Shown here piece by piece: positions 58,896-64,000 of a DNA stretch of 64,000 nucleotides. The notes beneath the pieces are model-generated. The model made no database searches. It had not been told where the DNA came from and worked only from the letters and a program-made list of their open reading frames with translations. Every line of letters starts with the position of its first letter. Position 1 is the stretch's first letter. Position numbers and translations under genes: made by a program. Source of the stretch: Acanthaster planci (Eukaryota; Echinodermata; Asteroidea; Valvatida; Acanthasteridae); NCBI RefSeq assembly GCF_001949145.1, contig NW_019091661.1, positions 79,107 to 143,106 of the forward strand, read 5' to 3'.

Positions 58896-61800
58896 ATGGA
58901 AACTATAGTTGCAAACGTGGACTGCTTGCGGTTTGATTTGGAGACGGCGTTGGAGCAGCAAATAGGATCACAGCCATTACCCTTCCCTGGGATGGATAGT
59001 AAGTCATGGCCTCTTGCCCTCATGTTGCACCAGTTTCGTAATAAAATTAGACTAAGACTCCTTTAGTAGAGTCCATCGAAACGGTACCTCTAAATTTTAT
59101 ATCTGAGAGCGTGTAAAAGAGTTTGGTTTCAATCAATGATTTCTGCCCTTTCTGTGCATCAAATTCTATATTTTTAAAAAGCATTTTGCATTGTGTTGTA
59201 AAAAACTGAAATTTGTCTTAGGCCTAGTACTAGTACTACTACTACTAGGCTACCATTTGCATCAAGTTTTGGGTGTAAAGTATGATGAAAATAATGTAAG
59301 ATCGGAGCCACTTACACTATGCCAACAACTGTGTGTAGCCATATTTGTCATGTTTGTTAATCATCGTGTGACATAGTCTCATCTTACCCCAAGAACTGTG
59401 GGGTCCAGCATCTGCTCCCCGCTCCTACAAACCTCATAGAAACTGAGCCTTTTTTGCCATAGGCTCTGCACGACTTTTAACACAGCACCAACAGGGATTT
59501 TACTCTAGTTGTGTACCTATGGAAATGCTGCTCCATTTCCCCCAAGATTTCTATGTATGGTAGCTTACATCCCTTTGTTCTGAGTACCAGGAAAAAATGG
59601 ACCAAACCCATGCTGTTTTAAAAAAAAAATGCAAATATTTCCCAATCAGTGTCCGAGAGTCATGCGGTTCACATGTACTTGTGAAGACGACAAAATGGTT
59701 GACTACGGCTGCGATTGATACACAAGACAGGGAAACGTGTGTGATTCTTAGCCACGCTGGTTGAAATGGTAGTTGGCTGCGGCACGCTGGGAGGTCACTG
59801 ACCAATCAGAGGGCTCCTCAGTATTTATGTAAAATTGCAGGAATGACAAGCAACAGCCATTGGTTACCAGTGCACGTGAGCACGCTGTCGCACATTAAAC
59901 ACTTTCTGTTGAGGCCACACGTGGATGCAAACAAGCAGCAATCTTTGTGGCATGGTTTTGGCCCCCTTTTTTTTCTTGGTACTCTGAACAAAGGGATGTA
60001 AACTACCATTCATAGAAATCTGCATGTACGCAAAGACCATACATTAACCCTAACCCTCCTCAGTCCTCCAATAGGTGAAGGATTGAGGAGGGTTAGGGTT
60101 AAGGAATAAATTGGTTGCGCATACTCCGCGAGGTCCATGTGAAATACGCCATTGATCTCCATTATAAACGTGCACCTGCCTATGCGGTGAGTACTAAAAA
60201 AAATGCCCTCTTTTGTGTGGCTCGGAGTGGGGAGCCTTAATGTGGGGAGATTTGCCATTGTAGAGCAAGAAAGAAGACCAGAACAAAACTGGCGGTTGGC
60301 CCTCGTCAGGCATTTTGTCAGGCTAGCAGACATGAGTGAACTGTGAAAGACAGATGTACATGTACGCTACTCTGATTCACAGATTTAACCATGTTAAACT
60401 CGGAGGTGGACACTTTATAGAGTAAAATGAATACATCACATGCACAATTATGTGTGTAAAAGGCATTAGTGCGAGAACCAGCGGAGGAACCAACACGCAT
60501 GCGTAATCCATTCGCTTGCACTGCACTTTCTAGTTCACAGTGATGTCACACTTTGGTACTCTGTATCAAATTAAATCATGATTATCCTTCGATTCTTATG
60601 TTGAATCTAAGGCCTAAAAAGTCTTTCGTCTCTGGTCAGTGCGCACATTGATTTCAAGCATGTATATCAATCTTTTTTTTTTCTTTAAAAAAATTACAAA
60701 TCAGTTGGATAAAGTTCTTTAGAAAAAAAAATTAAAAACTGATTTAGGTCATTAAATTTTTTAAAATCGTTTGATTTAAATCTCAATTTAAATTGACAAT
60801 TTTAACCAGGGCGATTTAAATTGGCAACCCTTCTTTCAGGACCCTCTGCTCAGAACAGAACATACATCTTTAATTGCCAGAATCAACAATATATTGAGTT
60901 ATCCTCAATCCCTTTTTCAAAAAGGAAAGGCAGTTGGCCGAAAGAGGAATTATTGGCAGATCGTGCAGTAAGATCGATAGATCATGCAAAGATAGAGTGA
61001 TTGTGCTGATCAGTCGATCGCACCCAACAAAAGTACAGGATGTCGATGATTTGAGTTTCACTTTTTCATATGCACTTGCATTTGTCATCTCCACAGAATC
61101 AGGTGCAGCGGTGTGTCAGTTCTACAAGCAGAACAGCTGCAGCAAGGGGGCGATGTGTCCCTACCGCCACGTTGGGGGTGAGAAAAGCGTGGTGTGCAAA
61201 CACTGGCTGAGGGGGTTGTGTAAGAAGGGTGATGAGTGCGAGTTCCTTCACCAGTACGACATGACCAAAATGCCCGAGTGTTTCTTCTTCACAAAGTTTG
61301 GTAAGCCCGAGTTTGGTTTTCCCCAAGTGTGACCTGCTCTTTGAAAATGAGTCATCGGGCCATTTTTCTTCCCCAGTCATTTTGTTTTGGTTAGAATCGG
61401 AAAGAAGCTTATCTCTTTGTTTTCATGCATTGCTTATTTTAACTAAGAAATGGACATCGGGTGGTTGAAAATGTTGATGGTTCCCATTGATTTTCATGGT
61501 GCAAGAATCTTTTCAAGGCCTGTTACTCAAAGTGGCTCTGGCGACTCGTGACTCATTCTTACTGAGCAGGTCGCAAATGAGAAATGGTGAAGGCTTCAAG
61601 AATTTGTGCCATTTCTTAAGATCTTAGGTCGCTCTTGCTGTCAAGTAGGTTTGGTTGCTCTCTTTTACATTTTTGAGAATCTGTGCTTTCGATAACCTGA
61701 ACAATGTCAGATGACGTCACTCATTGTTGCAATTTATACCCCATGTTTGCTTATTGATTGCCCACCATCTGGTGAAAGGACAGAGAACAAAGAAGCTCAA

Positions 61801-63576
61801 AGATGGCTCAAAGAAGCTCACTTATTACATGAGGAAAGCAGCTCGGACAATTGGATTGGTGCAAAGATGCCTTTCCATACATGTATATGTACATTGGATG
61901 CATTGCATACATGATGTCTTCATGGGTTTCACTTTCATGGACACAAAAATTGACCCATTAACATAGCACACACATTGCGCTGCGTTCGGATATGCAGTGC
62001 TTAGCACAAGTGTTGACGCGCATGTGCAAAGGCGCCTTAACTCCGGGGTGACATTTGGGAGGGGGTGGTACCCGTGGATGTATGCACTTTCTCAAGAGGG
62101 CGTTGGAAGCAAATGAAACGTGGCTTGTATGGAGGTTGTGTACATTTTGAAATGTTAAATGGGGAGGGGAGAACACCCAGGGGTAAGGAACCCCTACTGG
62201 GGGAGAAGTCCACTCTCCCCCAGTAGGCATACGACTGGATAACTCACTGCGTGAAGAAGGCTCTGATATTACACCATTGTCTCTCACCAAACTGGAAATT
62301 TCCATAAGCTTTGAAAACCTCAAAGGTCCCAAACCACCCTGAGAACGGCCAAACCTGCAAATACCACTCAGAGGATTTTGGAGGATTTGGGAAGTTAGGG
62401 TTGGGAGCATGATGGTGATGGGGTCATGCAAAGCTGTCAATGCTTCATGAATGGAGTCAGTTCCCGAGGCCCTGTGAGACAGATTTCTTGTTGGTGACTT
62501 CCGTTGCGGTTTGTCTACTCTGCAGGTATGTGTAGCAACAAGGAATGTCCATTTCTTCACATCGACCCGGAGAGTAAAGTCAAGGATTGCCCGTGGTATG
62601 ACAGGGGATTCTGTAAACACGGTGGGTTTCCCTGCTTTTTGTTTTCTTCTTTAATTGACATCAAGGCGTAATTTCAATTTATCATCAGTCCTACTTTCAT
62701 TTATTCTTTTTGGATGCGTAGAAGGAGAGCTCTGATTGAATGTATTATCCCTAGTTGTGCTAAAATGCAACAAAATGCAACCGTGGTTTCAAGTTGTCCA
62801 TTGTTGCTTTGAGCAGTCAGCAGTCAATGTAGGAGGCAGGGTCTACTGGAATGGTGAGGCTGGTATCTGTCTAGTACACTGCACAGTGCAACCAATTTCA
62901 ACGTTGCATCATGTTGCATTTCGTTGTATTCACGATGGTTGCCAATTGAGATGTATTCCACTGTTGTTATAGAAGTAAGATTGTGCCAAGAGAAAATCCG
63001 ACCAGGTTAGGACTGGCAGTATCAGTATCATATCAGTATCATGGCAGGCAGTATCATATCTGAGTTCAAAAATCGACAGCATTGCCTGGGTCATGGTTCT
63101 CAGTGTACCTCCCACATTACATGCTCGGATTTTATGGCCTTCTGTAGCACCTGAAACAGGGACAGTGCAAAAAGATATGGAAACTGCCAACCACAGAGTA
63201 ACACTGGATTGCTTTAGTTGGTTCCTAAAACACTAGAAGGGTATTGCACGCTCATGTAATAGAAATGCATTGTGTGACATCATGGTTGTTGATGTGTTCA
63301 TGCTATGTACGTATTACTTTCCTTAACACATTTCTGTTCTTGACATCTCTTTGAAATGGACCTCAGAATCAACAGATTTAATGGATTCCTTTTTTTTTAA
63401 AGCTTGGTGTTTTCCCTGAAGCATATAATACAAATATGTCTTCCTTGTTACTAGGAATTCATTTCATGATTATTTTATCCAGGTCCACTGTGTAAGAACC
63501 GACACGTGCGGCGGGTGATGTGCCAGAATTACCTCAACGGCTTCTGTCTGGAGGGACCTAACTGTAAATTCCAGCA
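58896..63576 (+). CDS. CPSF4: CPSF4, 30-kDa cleavage and polyadenylation specificity factor subunit (partial, 5' part)
   Basis: Exons 58896-58998, 61097-61300, 62526-62621 and 63483-63576 join in phase (all with GT...AG introns) into the first 165 residues. CPSF4 is a nuclear subunit of the mRNA 3'-end processing complex; its zinc fingers help recognise AAUAAA. The N-terminus matches the family ([20 protein letters not shown]). Five CCCH fingers are visible: [76 protein letters not shown], and [18 protein letters not shown] with its His split by the last donor. Spacing is C-x7-C-x5-C-x3-H except finger 3 (x8, x4). The C-terminal part with the zinc knuckle lies beyond the window; no exon for it was found in 63577-64000. 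Confidence 0.96.
59546..60020. mobile_element. 475-bp element with about 50-70-bp terminal inverted repeats
   Basis: The left end GATTTCTATGTATGGTAG, followed by CTTACATCCCTTTGTTCTGA, is repeated inverted at the right end (GATTTCTATGAATGGTAG and TTTACATCCCTTTGTTCAGA read on the minus strand). Weaker pairing extends about 20 bp further inward (CCAAACCCATGC against CCAAAACCATGC). There is no transposase frame. No clear target duplication flanks it (CCCAA left, TGCAT right). It lies in CPSF4 intron 1. Confidence 0.75.
60044..60102. repeat. 59-bp TTAA-ended palindrome, copy 3 (reversed)
   Basis: Same length and TTAA ends as 553-611 and 22747-22805, but in the opposite orientation as judged by the loop (CAGTCCTCCAATAGGTGAAG). 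Arms TTAACCCTAACCCTCCTCA and TGAGGAGGGTTAGGGTTAA pair fully. It lies in CPSF4 intron 1, 24 bp after the 475-bp inverted-repeat element. Confidence 0.85.
60690..60835. repeat. GATTTAAATC-rich dispersed repeat, copy B
   Basis: Repeated CTGATTTAGG, GTTTGATTTAAATC and GCGATTTAAATTGG motifs ending in CAACCCTT, resembling 8395-8725. It lies in CPSF4 intron 1. Boundaries are approximate. Confidence 0.4.
62225..62473 (-). mobile_element. Possible retroelement fragment in CPSF4 intron 2
   Basis: Within a long minus-strand open frame, about 83 codons read [20 protein letters not shown], then [19 protein letters not shown] and [10 protein letters not shown]. The arrangement resembles the post-catalytic region of reverse transcriptases common in marine invertebrates, where an R-x-GGLG motif is followed by an Ala/Ser-rich helix and an ITxPL-like segment. 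The match is from memory and partial. The rest of the frame overlaps CPSF4 exon 3 in antisense and is not coding. Confidence 0.3.
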
Positions 63577-64000
63577 GTAAGTTCAGCTCGAGCATCTGTT
63601 CATGATGTATTGTGCATGAGCAGCGAGCTTAATGGTTGTTCATTAACCACTTCGTGCCGGGCATTTTTCAACGTTGATGATGCTGGGCCGGCATGACTAT
63701 CATTTTTTCCGTTTTCAAAATCCTTCAACAATTCATCATTCCATTTAACAGTCATTTATAGCCACACGGAGTAATCTTTAGGCACTACTCTAACTTGACA
63801 AGTGACCTTCATTGACGCCCGAATATTTCAGCCAGGCCTGTAGCCTTGTAAACAGAGCCCAGATTGTGCGGTGTTATATAACTGTCTTTTGTTCACGAAC
63901 CTGGCTCAGTGCACTGCTGACCTCTTTTCAATAGGGGCCAGATTAGCGTGCAGCGGTGCTGTGTGGCTCACCGCTGTGGTGGTGGAGCGCTTTTGTCCCC
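63577..64000. other. Start of CPSF4 intron 4
   Basis: Follows the GTAAGT donor at 63577. No segment here continues the split His codon into the expected family sequence, so the next exon is beyond the window. Nothing else was recognised. Confidence 0.6.

Noticed and set aside
61958-62620. 220-codon minus-strand frame as a gene
   Set aside because: It runs antisense through CPSF4 exon 3, whose coding sense is certain. Only a central piece looks like a retroelement relic.
63935-64000. CPSF4 exon 5 after TCAATAG or GTGCAG
   Set aside because: Neither reading continues the split His codon into the conserved sequence after the fifth finger.

Overview
The window is nuclear DNA of an animal. Genes are split into short exons by AT-rich introns with GT...AG borders, spacing is wide, and degenerate retrotransposons and small inverted-repeat elements are scattered through it. 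The many ACATGTACATGT-type motifs, Penelope-like and CR1/L2-like elements and the protein sequences suit a marine invertebrate, perhaps a deuterostome such as an echinoderm. The taxon is an inference.

The centre (3.6-57.3 kb) is a head-to-tail tandem array of five complete stomatin-family genes, all on the + strand. Each has six coding exons with identical phases: a variable N-terminal exon 1, exon 2 for the membrane hairpin, exons 3-5 for the SPFH/Band 7 domain, and exon 6 for the C-terminal helix and tail. Spliced by hand they give open frames of 288, 289, 287, 283 and 298 residues, close to vertebrate stomatin. The exons are very similar between copies, and exon 4 is a visible patchwork. 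Introns, intergenic DNA and exon 1 are unrelated between copies. This points to old tandem duplication with later exchange of exon sequence. Stomatins are inner-leaflet scaffold proteins that bind cholesterol-rich membrane and modulate channels and transporters. Five linked copies may give differently targeted or differently expressed versions.

Left of the array are a 21-bp minisatellite (1-363) and the last coding exon (824-930) of an unrecognised gene that starts outside the window. Right of it, the first four coding exons of CPSF4, the 30-kDa CCCH zinc-finger subunit of the polyadenylation factor, start at 58896 and run to 63576; the gene continues beyond the window.

Mobile and repeat DNA includes a Penelope-like element with a GIY-YIG domain in intron 2 of gene 5, non-LTR reverse transcriptase relics at 23-24 kb and 47 kb and a weaker one at 62 kb, and a 0.9-kb foldback element at 13 kb. 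There is also a 475-bp terminal-inverted-repeat element in CPSF4 intron 1, a tiny hAT-like MITE with target duplication at 57.4 kb, and three copies of a 59-bp palindrome ending in TTAA. No CRISPR array, rRNA or convincing full tRNA gene was seen.
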